Source: Holophagaceae bacterium
GTDB taxonomy: Bacteria; Acidobacteriota; Holophagae; Holophagales; Holophagaceae
Assembly (NCBI GenBank): GCA_025361125.1
Contig: JANYBM010000022.1
Span: 18,673 to 82,672 of the forward strand
DNA length: 64,000 bases
Direction of reading: 5' to 3'
The notes beneath the pieces are model-generated. The model was not told where the DNA came from. It saw only the letters and a program-made list of their open reading frames with translations, and searched no databases. The position numbers and the translations under genes are program-made. This document shows, piece by piece, positions 27,308 through 36,700 of this stretch; position 1 is the stretch's first letter; each line of letters opens with the position of its first letter.

Positions 27308-28971
27308 GGGGCGGCAACCGGGAGCAGCGGTATCTCGACCATGAACGTACTGCCTTTGCCTTTCACGCTCTCGGCGCGGATGTGTCCGTTCATGAAACCC
27401 ATGAACTTCTGACTGATGGCAAGCCCCAAGCCGGTGCCTCCAAAACGTCGGGTGATGCTTCCGTCCACTTGTTGAAAGGGTTTAAAGAGTCGTTCCATCT
27501 CGCTTTCGCTCATGCCTATACCCGTGTCGCGGATGCCAATTTTCAGATGCTTGTCTGCCTGAGTTACAAAAAGAATCACTTCACCTTCTTCTGTGAACTT
27601 TACGGCATTCCCCACCAGGTTCGTCATCACTTGCTTGAGTCTTACCGCATCGCCCATGACCTTCACGGACCATCCGGGGCGTTTGAAAGTAAGCGTGATG
27701 GGCTTTTTTCGGACCAACCCTGCAGCCATGGCCACGACTTCATCCAATAAAGCCAGGGGGTCCACCTCCTGAAGATCCAATTCCATTTTGCCTGCCTCGA
27801 TCTTGGAAAGGTCCAGAATGGAATCAATGTGACCCAATAGTTGGGTTCCGTTCTGAAAGATGATCTGGAGGTCCTCACGCACGTCCGGGGCCACCCGGTC
27901 GTTCTCTTCCTGCATGAGCATCCCTGAAAATCCGATGATGGCATTCAGGGGCGTACGGAGTTCATGGCTCATGTTGGCCAGGAATTCATCTTTCATGCGG
28001 TCGGCTTGTTGAAGTTTCTGATAGCTATCCATGAGGCTGACATTCGCCTCCCGCAGTTCGCGGGTCTTTTCTTCGACCTTGAATTCAAGGGTATTGGCCC
28101 AAGCTTTCAATTCGCCACGGCTTTGTTCCAATCCTTTGGTGCGTTCCTGCACGAGTTGCTCAAGATTCGCCCTGATTTCTTCGAGTTCCCAGATGGTCTC
28201 CATGAGCTGGCGCGTACGTTCCTGCACGCGGTATTCCAGTAGCCGATTCTGCCGCTCGATCTCATCCCGACTCACCCTGAGCTTGTTGGTCATGACCTGG
28301 AAATTACGGCTCAGTTCCTCCAGCTCGTCACGGGAATGGGCATCCACGGCCACATCGTCAAAATTGCCCTGGGCCACCATCTGCGCCGCATTGGTAAGCT
28401 GGATGATGGGCTTCAGGTAGCGGCGGGACATGAAGGCTGTCAAGACGACTCCGAACCCCATGGTGGTAAGGCCGACGATAAGGCTCAGGCGAAAATTTTC
28501 GTCCACGATTCTTTGTGTTTCTTCGGTGCTGAAGCCGACCAACAGCGTTCCAACTGTATTGGGCAGATTTCGATAGATGACCGGCGCCATGGCCACCATC
28601 ACGCCATCCTGAGGCCGAGTGATGACTTTGGAGTCGCCCTTGTTCTTGGCATATTCATCCACCCACCCTGGTGAGTTCTGAGTCGAATGCACCCGCGCGC
28701 CCGCGGAATCGTAAACCACGCTGAAACTGAAGGCAGGAATATGATTCACACCCTCCAACACATTAGCGATGTCCTGGCGATTGCCATTACTTAACGCAGG
28801 CGTCAACGCATAACTGGCGGTTTCCGCCACCTGGCGAGCGCTTACCTCTGCCTGTTTTCGGAGTTGCGACTCCACCCGCCGCGGATAGTACACGACGTTG
28901 AACGCAAAAAAGCTGAGCACCAGTGCACCAAGTATGAAGCCCAGCTTCGTCTTGATTGAGATGCGAAGCAT
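27304..28971 (-). CDS. Membrane sensor histidine kinase with HAMP domain
   Basis: 555 residues. One helix at about 7-28, a periplasmic sensory segment of about 130 residues, a second helix at about 162-182, a HAMP domain, a long coiled coil (230-325), then HisKA with H336 in MSHELRTPLNAIIGFS and HATPase_c with NLVGNAVKFTEEGE (N-box), DTGIGMSESE (G1), and GGTGLGLAIS (G2). All catalytic elements are intact. It is the first gene of a three-gene unit whose next product carries a receiver, the likely phosphotransfer partner. The signal sensed is unknown, though the third gene points to the cell wall. Confidence 0.92.
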   Translation of the reverse strand: MLRISIKTKLGFILGALVLSFFAFNVVYYPRRVESQLRKQAEVSARQVAETASYALTPALSNGNRQDIANVLEGVNHIPAFSFSVVYDSAGARVHSTQNSPGWVDEYAKNKGDSKVITRPQDGVMVAMAPVIYRNLPNTVGTLLVGFSTEETQRIVDENFRLSLIVGLTTMGFGVVLTAFMSRRYLKPIIQLTNAAQMVAQGNFDDVAVDAHSRDELEELSRNFQVMTNKLRVSRDEIERQNRLLEYRVQERTRQLMETIWELEEIRANLEQLVQERTKGLEQSRGELKAWANTLEFKVEEKTRELREANVSLMDSYQKLQQADRMKDEFLANMSHELRTPLNAIIGFSGMLMQEENDRVAPDVREDLQIIFQNGTQLLGHIDSILDLSKIEAGKMELDLQEVDPLALLDEVVAMAAGLVRKKPITLTFKRPGWSVKVMGDAVRLKQVMTNLVGNAVKFTEEGEVILFVTQADKHLKIGIRDTGIGMSESEMERLFKPFQQVDGSITRRFGGTGLGLAISQKFMGFMNGHIRAESVKGKGSTFMVEIPLLPVAAP

Positions 28972-28990
28972 GGCTCGAATTGTAAGGCCT

Positions 28991-29515
28991 TTACCGGCCT
29001 TCTAAGAAATGAAACCGTGCAGTTCCGTAGCGCCGGGTGTCCATGAGCTCCCAGGTCGGCAACCTTGCCAACTCGGTGCGCTCATCCGTTTCCCACACCA
29101 GAACCCCTCCCTGTGACAGCCATGGCCGAATGTGCATGGATGCCTTCGCCCAAAGTTCCTCGGATCGCTCATAAGGGGGATCAGAAAAAAGGACAGCAAC
29201 ATTGGAGAAGGTTTCGGGCTTGAGCGCCAGAACATCCTTGGGTAACAGAGCTACAGCAACCTGACTCAGGTTTTTAAGGAGGAAGGGCTGTGGCTTCGCT
29301 TCCACGCACGTGACAGGGCCGTAGCCCCTGGAATAGGCTTCCAGGGCCACAGCTCCAGTACCCGAGAAGAGATCCACGAAGATGCCCATGGGCCAGGCCT
29401 GCAGAATGGAGAAGAGGGCTTCGCGCGCCCGGTCTGAGGTGGGGCGGACCTCCCGATCATTTTTGGGTGGTCCCTCCAGTCGGCGGCCCCTGATTGACCC
29501 GGCGATAATGCGCAT
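28991..29515 (-). CDS. rsmD: 16S rRNA guanine-966 N2-methyltransferase
   Basis: 174 residues. The N-terminus MRIIAGSIRGRRL is the RsmD hallmark, followed by RPTSDRAREALFSIL, the SAM-binding LFSGTGAVALEA and the catalytic DPPY. It methylates G966 of 16S rRNA. The ATG at 29515 is preceded by GGTGGA and lies 21 bases after the fabH stop; the frame is open to a TTG that would overlap fabH. The usual neighbour coaD is not here; instead coaE lies far away in this window. Confidence 0.92.
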   Translation of the reverse strand: MRIIAGSIRGRRLEGPPKNDREVRPTSDRAREALFSILQAWPMGIFVDLFSGTGAVALEAYSRGYGPVTCVEAKPQPFLLKNLSQVAVALLPKDVLALKPETFSNVAVLFSDPPYERSEELWAKASMHIRPWLSQGGVLVWETDERTELARLPTWELMDTRRYGTARFHFLEGR

Positions 29516-29535
29516 TACCGGCTTCCACCCATCGA

Positions 29536-30537
29536 TCAATACGCCCAGCGGAGCAGGATTGTGCCCCAGGTGAGGCCCGCGCCGAAGGCTGAAAGCAGTA
29601 CCAGGTCCCCCTTCTCCATGCGGCCTTCTCCTTTTGCTTGATGCAGAGCGGTGGGAATGGTGGCGGCGGTGGTGTTGGCGTAGCGGTCAATGTTCACGAC
29701 CATTCGGTCGTTGGGCAATTCCAGTCGCTTGGCAGCGGCATCCATGATCCGCAAATTGGCCTGGTGCGGCACGAACAGTTTTAAATCGGCGGGTAAAAAG
29801 CCATTGCGATCCAGCATGGCACGGCTACCTTCGGCCATCTCCCGCACCGCGAATTTGAAGACTTCTGATCCGCTCTGGTGGATAAAGTGTTCTTTGGCAT
29901 CCACCGTCTCATGGCTTGCAGGCTTTCTGGAGCCCCCCGCTGGCATATGCAGGATGCACCCGCCGCTGCCATCAATCCGATGTTCGAAGTCAATAATGCC
30001 AAGGCCTTCCTCCACCGGTTCAAGGATCACCGCGCCGGCACCATCGCCAAAGAGGACACCGGTGGCGCGGTCCTCCATGTTCATGATGGAGCTCATGACA
30101 TCCACGCCCACCACCGCCACTTTAGAGTAGGCGCCGGAGGCCACGAGCGCCGCGCCGGACGTGAGGGCATACAAGAATCCGGAACAGGCCGCGGAGAGGT
30201 CGAAGCCAAAGGCGTTCTTCGCGCCGACAGCATCCTGTATGCGGCAAGCTGTGGCCGGAAAAAAAGTGTCGGGCGTTACGGTGGCCACGATGATCACTTC
30301 CAGTTCATCGGCCATCATGCCCCTCTGGTCCAGTGCCATTTGAAGGGCAGGAACACCAAGATCCGAAGCCCCCTGGCCCTTTTCGACCCAATGCCGTGAG
30401 CCAATGCCGGTCCTGGTCCGGATCCACTCATCGTTGGTTGCCATCACCATGGAAAGATCGTCATTGGTGACGCGCCGTTCCGGGTAGTACTGGCCAGTGG
30501 CGGTGATGCCAACGGGACGAGCGAAGTGACGAGTCAA
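29536..30537 (-). CDS. fabH: Beta-ketoacyl-ACP synthase III
   Basis: 333 residues. FabH starts type II fatty acid synthesis by condensing acetyl-CoA (or branched primers) with malonyl-ACP. The catalytic cysteine (about residue 118) lies in FDLSAACSGFLYAL, the histidine in VPHQANLRI and the asparagine in RYANTTAATIP. The start is a TTG at 30537 preceded by a perfect GGAGG (30543-30547) with five-base spacing; it begins MTRHFARPVGITATGQYYP, which matches FabH N-termini. In-frame starts further upstream (to 30651) would add about 38 unrelated residues. rsmD follows 20 bases downstream. Confidence 0.94.
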   Translation of the reverse strand: MTRHFARPVGITATGQYYPERRVTNDDLSMVMATNDEWIRTRTGIGSRHWVEKGQGASDLGVPALQMALDQRGMMADELEVIIVATVTPDTFFPATACRIQDAVGAKNAFGFDLSAACSGFLYALTSGAALVASGAYSKVAVVGVDVMSSIMNMEDRATGVLFGDGAGAVILEPVEEGLGIIDFEHRIDGSGGCILHMPAGGSRKPASHETVDAKEHFIHQSGSEVFKFAVREMAEGSRAMLDRNGFLPADLKLFVPHQANLRIMDAAAKRLELPNDRMVVNIDRYANTTAATIPTALHQAKGEGRMEKGDLVLLSAFGAGLTWGTILLRWAY

Positions 30538-30634
30538 ATGAGCCTCCAAGCGAAACTTTGATTGTGCCGTCAAACCACCAGAACGCCAAGGGTTCCAAGG
30601 CCCCATGAGGAGCCACAAAGTCATGCAGAAAACC

Positions 30635-30665
30635 GAACCGCTAAGACCCAAGGACGCAAAGAAAA
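30635..30665 (+). repeat. CGCAAAG-type intergenic repeat, arm 1
   Basis: The stretch GAACCGCTAAGACCCAAGGA followed by CGCAAAGAAAA is roughly complementary to 30775-30812, where TTTGCGTCTTAGTGGTCCGC is read. Similar CGCAAAG/CACGAAG strings are frequent between genes in several Gram-negative phyla. Confidence 0.55.
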
Positions 30666-30774
30666 GCCGGTTGGGTAAAACGCTTCCTGTGAATTCTGCT
30701 TGACCATGTGTGGAGGGCCTCTAGCTCAGATTCGGTATTAGATGCGATCCTATTGAATTGCAATGGATACAGGA

Positions 30775-30812
30775 TTTTTTTTGCCTTGCGTGTTTGCGTC
30801 TTAGTGGTCCGC
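30775..30812 (-). repeat. CGCAAAG-type intergenic repeat, inverted arm 2
   Basis: Imperfect inverse of arm 1: TTTGCGTCTTAGTGGTCCGC ends it, and TTTTTTTTGCCTTGCGTG starts it. The two arms, 110 bases apart, could form a long imperfect stem upstream of kdsB. Confidence 0.55.
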
Positions 30813-30863
30813 TTGATTGGGGATTTTTACTATTTATATGCTTCATGGTTCTTTGGAGTCTTT

Positions 30864-31661
30864 ATGCTTATGCGCACGCTGGCAGTTATTCCTTCGCGTT
30901 ACCAGGCTTCACGATTTCCTGGTAAGCCTTTGGCCTTGATCGCCGGGAAGCCCATGATTCAGTGGGTGTTCGAGGCCGCCTCCAAGGCTTCAGGCGTCAC
31001 CCGCGTGGTCGTGGCCACGGATGATGATCGCATCGCCGCCACGGTGCGGGCGTTTGGCGGCGAGGCTGTAATGACTGACGCGAACCTTCCCTCTGGCACC
31101 GATCGCACAGCCGCGGCGCTGGTGGCTCTGGAGACATCAGGAGCAGCCTTTGATTGCGTATTGAACATTCAGGGCGATGAGCCAGCCATGCATCCGGACA
31201 CGGTTTCATCGGTGGTTGCATTGATGCAAGACAATCCGGAGCTACCCATGGGTACCGCAGCCTGTCCTTTCGCCAATGCGGATGAATTGTTCAATCCCAA
31301 CGCCGTGAAAGTTGTCACCGACGATCACAACCGGGCCTTGTATTTCAGCCGCAGCCCCATCCCCTACATCCGTCATTCGAGCCATTTCGAACCGGACTTC
31401 CGCCCCTGGATGAATTCCGAACAACTAGCGCTCTTCAAGCGGCATCTGGGGCTCTACGCCTACCGTCCGGCGATCTTGAAGGCCTTCACCAAGCTGCCGC
31501 CCCATCCTCTCGAACAGACCGAGATGCTCGAACAATTGCGTGCCCTGGCGGCGGGTATTCCCATTGGTGTGGCCCTCACTCCATTTCTAAGCATCGGTGT
31601 GGACACACCCGGCGATGTGGCCTCTGCCGAGGCCCTGCTGAGAGAGCGGGGACTCGCGTAA
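30864..31661 (+). CDS. kdsB: 3-deoxy-manno-octulosonate cytidylyltransferase
   Basis: 265 residues. KdsB activates Kdo as CMP-Kdo for lipid A inner-core assembly. The start of the conserved region (LAVIPSRYQASRFPGKPL) is the CMP-sugar synthetase signature; VVVATDDDRI, ALNIQGDEPAM-type (VLNIQGDEPAMHPD) and YFSRSPIPYIR follow, then the C-terminal HLGLYAYRP and LEQTEMLEQLRAL. ATG 30864 is preceded by GGAG with a five-base spacer; ATG 30870 is an alternative. The open frame extends to 30708 but the leader is hydrophobic non-homologous sequence. Presence of this gene together with lptB shows a Kdo-containing LPS outer membrane. Confidence 0.95.
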   Translation: MLMRTLAVIPSRYQASRFPGKPLALIAGKPMIQWVFEAASKASGVTRVVVATDDDRIAATVRAFGGEAVMTDANLPSGTDRTAAALVALETSGAAFDCVLNIQGDEPAMHPDTVSSVVALMQDNPELPMGTAACPFANADELFNPNAVKVVTDDHNRALYFSRSPIPYIRHSSHFEPDFRPWMNSEQLALFKRHLGLYAYRPAILKAFTKLPPHPLEQTEMLEQLRALAAGIPIGVALTPFLSIGVDTPGDVASAEALLRERGLA

Positions 31662-31718
31662 ACTGGAAAAGTCCCGGGTCCTAGGTCCCACCGCCTGCCG
31701 CCCTTTCATGGAGTAATT

Positions 31719-32687
31719 GTGTCCCATCACAAAGTCATCATTATTGGCACTGGACCCGCAGGCTACACAGCGGCGCTTTATGCCTCGCGCGCAAATCTGA
31801 CGCCATTGGTTTTTGAAGGAATCCAGCCCGGTGGCCAACTCACCATCACCACTGAGGTGGACAATTTTCCCGGTTTTCGCAACGGCATTCTGGGTCCCAT
31901 GCTAATGGAGGAGATGCGTGAGCAGGTGTTGCGTTTCGGGACCCTCATCAAAAGCGAAACCGTGCTGGAAGTGAACCTGCTGATACGACCCTTCACACTG
32001 AAAACAGACAAAGCCGTCTACACGGCGGACGCCGTCATCATCGCCACGGGTGCCACCGCCAAATGGCTGGGCATCGGCAAGGATCAGGAACTCTCCATGA
32101 GCGGTGGCGGTGTCAGTGCCTGCGCCACGTGTGATGGCTTCTTTTTCCGCGGTAAGGAAATCGCTGTGGTGGGCGGCGGTGACACCGCTATCGAGGAGGC
32201 AACCTACCTCACCAAGTTCGCCTCCAAAGTGAATCTAATCCATCGGCGGGACAAGCTGCGGGCATCGAAAGCTATGCAGGAGCGGGCGATCAAAAATGAA
32301 AAGATCGTCTTCCACTGGAATAAAGGCGTGGCGGATGTGCTGACTTCCACCATCGAGACGCCGCTGGGAGAAAAAGTCGAGAAGATCCGGGCGCTGAAGC
32401 TCAAGGACACAGTGGATGGAAGCGATTCAGAGTTGATGGTGGAAGGTCTTTTCGTAGCCATTGGCCATGAGCCAAACACCAAGCTTTTTGCTGGCCAACT
32501 GCCAATGGATGAGACGGGCTATCTGCAAGTGGAGGACGGTTCCAGCCGCACGGCCATCCCGGGCGTGTTTGCCTGCGGCGATGTGCAGGACCATGTCTAC
32601 CGACAGGCCATCACCGCAGCTGGCTCCGGATGCATGGCGGCCATTGATGCTGAGCGATGGCTGGCCGCCAATGGATTTGCCGAATAA
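31719..32687 (+). CDS. trxB: Thioredoxin-disulfide reductase
   Basis: 322 residues. A flavoprotein that reduces thioredoxin with NADPH. FAD-binding GTGPAGYTAALYA at the N-terminus, redox-active CATC in SACATCDGFFFRG (about 130-142), NADPH-binding GGGDTAIEEA and the C-terminal FAD motif GVFACGDVQD are all present. The start is GTG (31719) after GGAG. The gap of 57 bases after kdsB makes co-transcription possible. Confidence 0.95.
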   Translation: MSHHKVIIIGTGPAGYTAALYASRANLTPLVFEGIQPGGQLTITTEVDNFPGFRNGILGPMLMEEMREQVLRFGTLIKSETVLEVNLLIRPFTLKTDKAVYTADAVIIATGATAKWLGIGKDQELSMSGGGVSACATCDGFFFRGKEIAVVGGGDTAIEEATYLTKFASKVNLIHRRDKLRASKAMQERAIKNEKIVFHWNKGVADVLTSTIETPLGEKVEKIRALKLKDTVDGSDSELMVEGLFVAIGHEPNTKLFAGQLPMDETGYLQVEDGSSRTAIPGVFACGDVQDHVYRQAITAAGSGCMAAIDAERWLAANGFAE

Positions 32688-32763
32688 AGCCGCATTGGAT
32701 CAAAAAACGGAAGTCACGCGCTGCTTTTCACCCATAATGGCGGCACAGAGATAAGGTTTCATC

Positions 32764-33744
32764 GTGCTGTCGAAGGACCAGACCCTAGGAAAGTACCAGA
32801 TCCTCGACCGTCTTGGGGCGGGCGGGTTTGGCACGGTGTATTTGGCTATGGATACCTGGGTGAATCGGAAGGTGGCGCTCAAAGTGCCGCACCAGCAGCA
32901 GGAAGAGATCGTGGACCTGCTCAAGGAACCGCGCATCATGGCGGCGCTCAAGCATCCAAATATCGTTGAACTCATCACGGTTGAACGGAAAAATGGCACG
33001 TTTTTCATGGTGCTGGAATTTATCGAAGGTGAAAGCCTGGACCGACTCATCCGCAAAGAGCGCACCCTCGCACCCACTCGGGCGCTCGAGATCGGTGTGG
33101 ATATCTGTTCGGCCATCGCGTTTGCACACGCCAACCAGATCCTGCACCGGGATTTGCGACCGGCGAACATCCTGATGACCCGGGATGGGGTGGCCAAAGT
33201 CACGGATTTCGGCACCAGCCGAATCCTCGAAATGCAAAAAGATGGCTTTGCGCGCACCCGCATTGGCTCTCCTCCCTACATGGCGCCAGAGCATTTCCGG
33301 GGTCGGGCCGTGTTTCAAAGCGATCTCTGGTCCTTGGGCATCACCATGTATGAAATGCTCACCGGCACCGTCCCTTTCTATGATGCGGATCCGCTGAAGA
33401 TTGCCCAGGCTTTCCAGACCCAGCCCATCGTTGCACCCCATCTCAAGAATTCGAATGTTCCGAAACAACTTTCAGAAGCCGTGATGAAGGCTCTGGCTGT
33501 GAATCTTGGCGATCGCTATCTCAGCGCCCAAGCCATGCTGGATGCTCTCAGGAAGTTGAAGGATGGGGTCGCGAAAGATACACGACCCATGGGCTCAGCT
33601 GTGATGAGCCCCTCGGCCACTGGAAGCGTTCCTGTACAACGGCCCTCTGCTTCATCCAATACCCAACAGCGCCTGTGCCGCTATTGCTACCGTCCCATGG
33701 CACGCATGGCCAGCACTTGTCCGAGCTGTGGGGAGAAAAACTGA
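32764..33744 (+). CDS. Cytosolic Ser/Thr kinase with C-terminal zinc ribbon
   Basis: 326 residues. Hanks-type kinase in residues 10-265: GAGGFGTVYLA, lysine in KVALKVP, catalytic loop HRDLRPANIL, TDFGTSR, and GSPPYMAPEHF. The loop has arginine where most Ser/Thr kinases have lysine (HRDLK), which may lower or alter activity. There is no membrane helix. The last 25 residues are a zinc ribbon, CRYCYRPM followed by CPSCGEKN. The tamB-like gene starts one base after its stop codon, so the two are probably translationally coupled. Start GTG at 32764; no strong ribosome binding site, but AAGG lies about eight bases before. Confidence 0.88.
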   Translation: MLSKDQTLGKYQILDRLGAGGFGTVYLAMDTWVNRKVALKVPHQQQEEIVDLLKEPRIMAALKHPNIVELITVERKNGTFFMVLEFIEGESLDRLIRKERTLAPTRALEIGVDICSAIAFAHANQILHRDLRPANILMTRDGVAKVTDFGTSRILEMQKDGFARTRIGSPPYMAPEHFRGRAVFQSDLWSLGITMYEMLTGTVPFYDADPLKIAQAFQTQPIVAPHLKNSNVPKQLSEAVMKALAVNLGDRYLSAQAMLDALRKLKDGVAKDTRPMGSAVMSPSATGSVPVQRPSASSNTQQRLCRYCYRPMARMASTCPSCGEKN

Positions 33745-33745
33745 A

Positions 33746-36700
33746 ATGGCCACGGAAGTTCCAACCGGTGGCACCACCTCAACCCCTGCAGGCTCTATCA
33801 AAACGCCTGTGGAATCGCCTTTGGTTCCAAAGCGAAGAAAACGATGGGCCCGGCGAATAACTTTTTTTCTTGTGGCTGGGGGGCTTGCGACAGGTGGTGG
33901 AGCTTGGCTGCTGCATCAGCCATTTGTGGGGGACTATGCCCTTGAAAAAGCCGGTGCCTGGGTAAAGGATGAGACAGGCCTGACCTTGGAAGCCCGCAAC
34001 CTTCAGGTTGGGCTGTTCTCGGGAATGGTGGCCATGGATGACATCCGTTTGGGGGGTGATCTCCTGAAAATCCGTCGCCTTGAAATCCAAGGGGGCTTGT
34101 TCACACTTCTGGGTGGCCAGAAAAACATTCATCGCGTTCTGATCCTTGGCCCTGAACTGCGCCTGGACGCCAAGCGCTTGTCGGGCTTGAGGCTTAAGGC
34201 TCATCCTCCTCGAACGGATCCTTGGCCCCAATTCCGGTTGGATAGCTTCGAGTTGAAGGATGGTTTCGTCGAAATCCGCGAGCCCAAATGGGGATTGCCG
34301 GAGGCGCATTCAGCCTTTTCAGCACAAGGGAAAGGGCTTGGTCCCAATCGCCTGAGGGTTGAATTCAAGGCCACTGACATGGCCATGAAAGCTCCGGGTG
34401 GCATGGCCACCGGCCACGCGGAAATCACCGCGGATCTCTCTGAAACCATCGAAAGGCTTTTGAAGGCCGAGGTGGAATTCGGCCATCAAAAGCTCCAGGC
34501 CAGCGGCACCTTCGAGCCAAAATCTGAACGGCTTTCCGCCAAGACTAAATCACTTGGGGATCTGGCCCCCGCTCTGAAATTGGGTTTCCAAAAATCAAAG
34601 GCCGCCATGAACGGCCAGTTCACCTTGGAGGTCGGGCTTGAAGGAACAGTTCAAAAACCACTTTGGGATATGCATCTTCAATCGAAAAACCTAGGACCAG
34701 GCATCCTGGATCTCCACCCTGGCGAATTGGAATTCAAGGCCAACGGGAATCTCCAGGAAGCGAAAATCCACAATCTCATTTGGCATTCCGAAAATGGCGA
34801 TATCGCCCTTGAAGGTGAGTGGAAAAACGGACTTCGAACTTCAGTCACAGTTCAAGGGGCCAAGGTTGATCTCAATCCATTGGCGACATATTTGCGAGTA
34901 GAGCAAGTCAAGGATTTACTGGCATTCTTTGATGCCGAAGTTGAGTTACCTGGCAATCCCTGGGGCAAGGACCTCCGCCTTGAGATCCTGAGGGCCAACA
35001 CCGCTGGCCGAATCCAACGATCAGGGCGCAACGTGGGTGACTTCAAGGCCAGTTTGGAAACCGGCCAGCTCACGCTCAATGCTCTGAATCTGGAGGTGGA
35101 AGATCTGGAACTTCAAGCCCACGCATCCGGACGGATCGGGCCAAAGGGCATCCAGGACCTGAAGGCAGAAGGCGAAATCAAAACCGACGCAGCCAAGGTC
35201 GCTACCGCACTCCATGCCTGGGATCTAGTGGATCTGAACATGGCCGGCAGGCTCCAGGCGAAGGTGAATCTTTCGATCCATCCTGCGGACGGATTGCTGC
35301 TGAATGGCGTCCTCGAAGCAGTGAACCCGCGCTGGCACGGAGCTACGGCGGACCGTCTATCAGCCAAGGTCCAGATGCAGGGAAGTACTATGAATATCCA
35401 GGGTATAGAGGTTGCCAAAGGAGCGGGCCGTGGCTTCGGCGATATTTGGCTCACCTGGGCTGATCTCCCGCCCAACGTCAGCCAATTTGAATCCTGTTTC
35501 CGGGTCTCCAGGTTACCTATATCCGAGGGTCTGAAGGCAGCAGATCAGGGCGACCTTCCCATTGATGGGAGCACCAGTGGTTGGGCTCGCATTTGGGGCC
35601 CCTACGATGCGCTGCAACTGCAAGGTGATGGCCTCGTGGAGAACGCCACCGTCTATCAGCTCAACATCCCCGCGACTTCGGCTGAATTCCACATGGAGAT
35701 CGCCACGAACAGGATTTCACTGCCTGAATTCCGTATTGCGGAATCTTTGGGCACCCTCTCGCTGGGCGAACCCGCTCCCCAAGGTCTCCTAGCGCTAAAA
35801 GGTAAGCTGGATCTGGATCTGAACCGGAATGCCTGGTGGGGCGACTTCGGCGGCACCCTCGATTCAAGTTTGCTGGCGATCCCTGGCCCCCGCATCCAAG
35901 CCAAGGTGGAAGGCAAAGTAGAAGGCGGATGGGACCATGGGTTCGGCCCTACCTCTTTACCCAACTTCGAAGTGAGCTTTCGCCAGGCACGCATTTTTAT
36001 GGGTGAACAGAGCCTGGAAAATATTGAAGGGAGGTTCCAAACCGATCGAGGTGTCGCTGAAGGTTGGATTGGCCAAGGGGGATCCGCCAGCAGAATTCTG
36101 GAGCTGGCGGCTTTCGACGACAAGGGCATCCTGCGAGCCGGGGGGCACCTCCGCTTGGACCCGACGAGCATTGATACACCTCGCCTGGCCGCACGCATCA
36201 CCCAAGATTTGATGGAGGACTTGCGTCTGGAAGCGGATCTTTCAGCAACGTGGGAACCCGAGGGTTTCCATTGGCAAGGTCGCGTCAATCAACTCCTGGC
36301 GAGATTTCCAGCCTTCGATCTGACCCAAGCCCAACCAGCCTTTGTGCATGGAAACCTTGAAGCAGCCCAGATAGATCTGCCCCTGGAAGCACAGGAAAGA
36401 CCTTCAACACTTCCCGGCCGAATTGATGCTCCACTCTCTACCGGCTACCTGAGCCTGACGGGATTGGTTCCCTTTTCGACGTCCGGACCTCTGGCTCTGC
36501 AGGCCAGGGGATCTGCAGATCTGGGTGAGTTGAAGACAATCCTTGATGGCTTGATGGAAGTGGATCCCTATAGCCTGCTCGCGGATCTTCAGCCTTCCGG
36601 GGCCACCAAGGTTGACCTGCAGCTGCAGGGCACACCTGCGGAACCGCGGTTGGATGGGACGTTGAAACTTGAAGGGGCGCGCATCCGAGTAGCCACGTAT

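Larger units (their letters stand above)
30538..30863. other. Divergent spacer between fabH and kdsB
   Basis: 326 bases without a gene. It contains two inverted copies of a CGCAAAG-type element (30635-30665 and 30775-30812), an A/T-rich patch near 30770-30850 (TTTTTTTT, TTTTTACTATTTATATG) likely to hold the kdsB promoter, and a stretch beginning GGGCCTCTAGCTCAG (30715) that resembles the start of a tRNA but does not fold as one. Confidence 0.5.

Noticed and set aside
30715..30790. tRNA-like start (GGGCCTCTAGCTCAG)
   Set aside because: The D-stem complement, anticodon arm and T-arm GTTCGA are missing; no cloverleaf can be drawn.
32785..33468. Open frame antisense to the zinc-ribbon kinase
   Set aside because: Shadow of a real gene with intact kinase motifs on the other strand.
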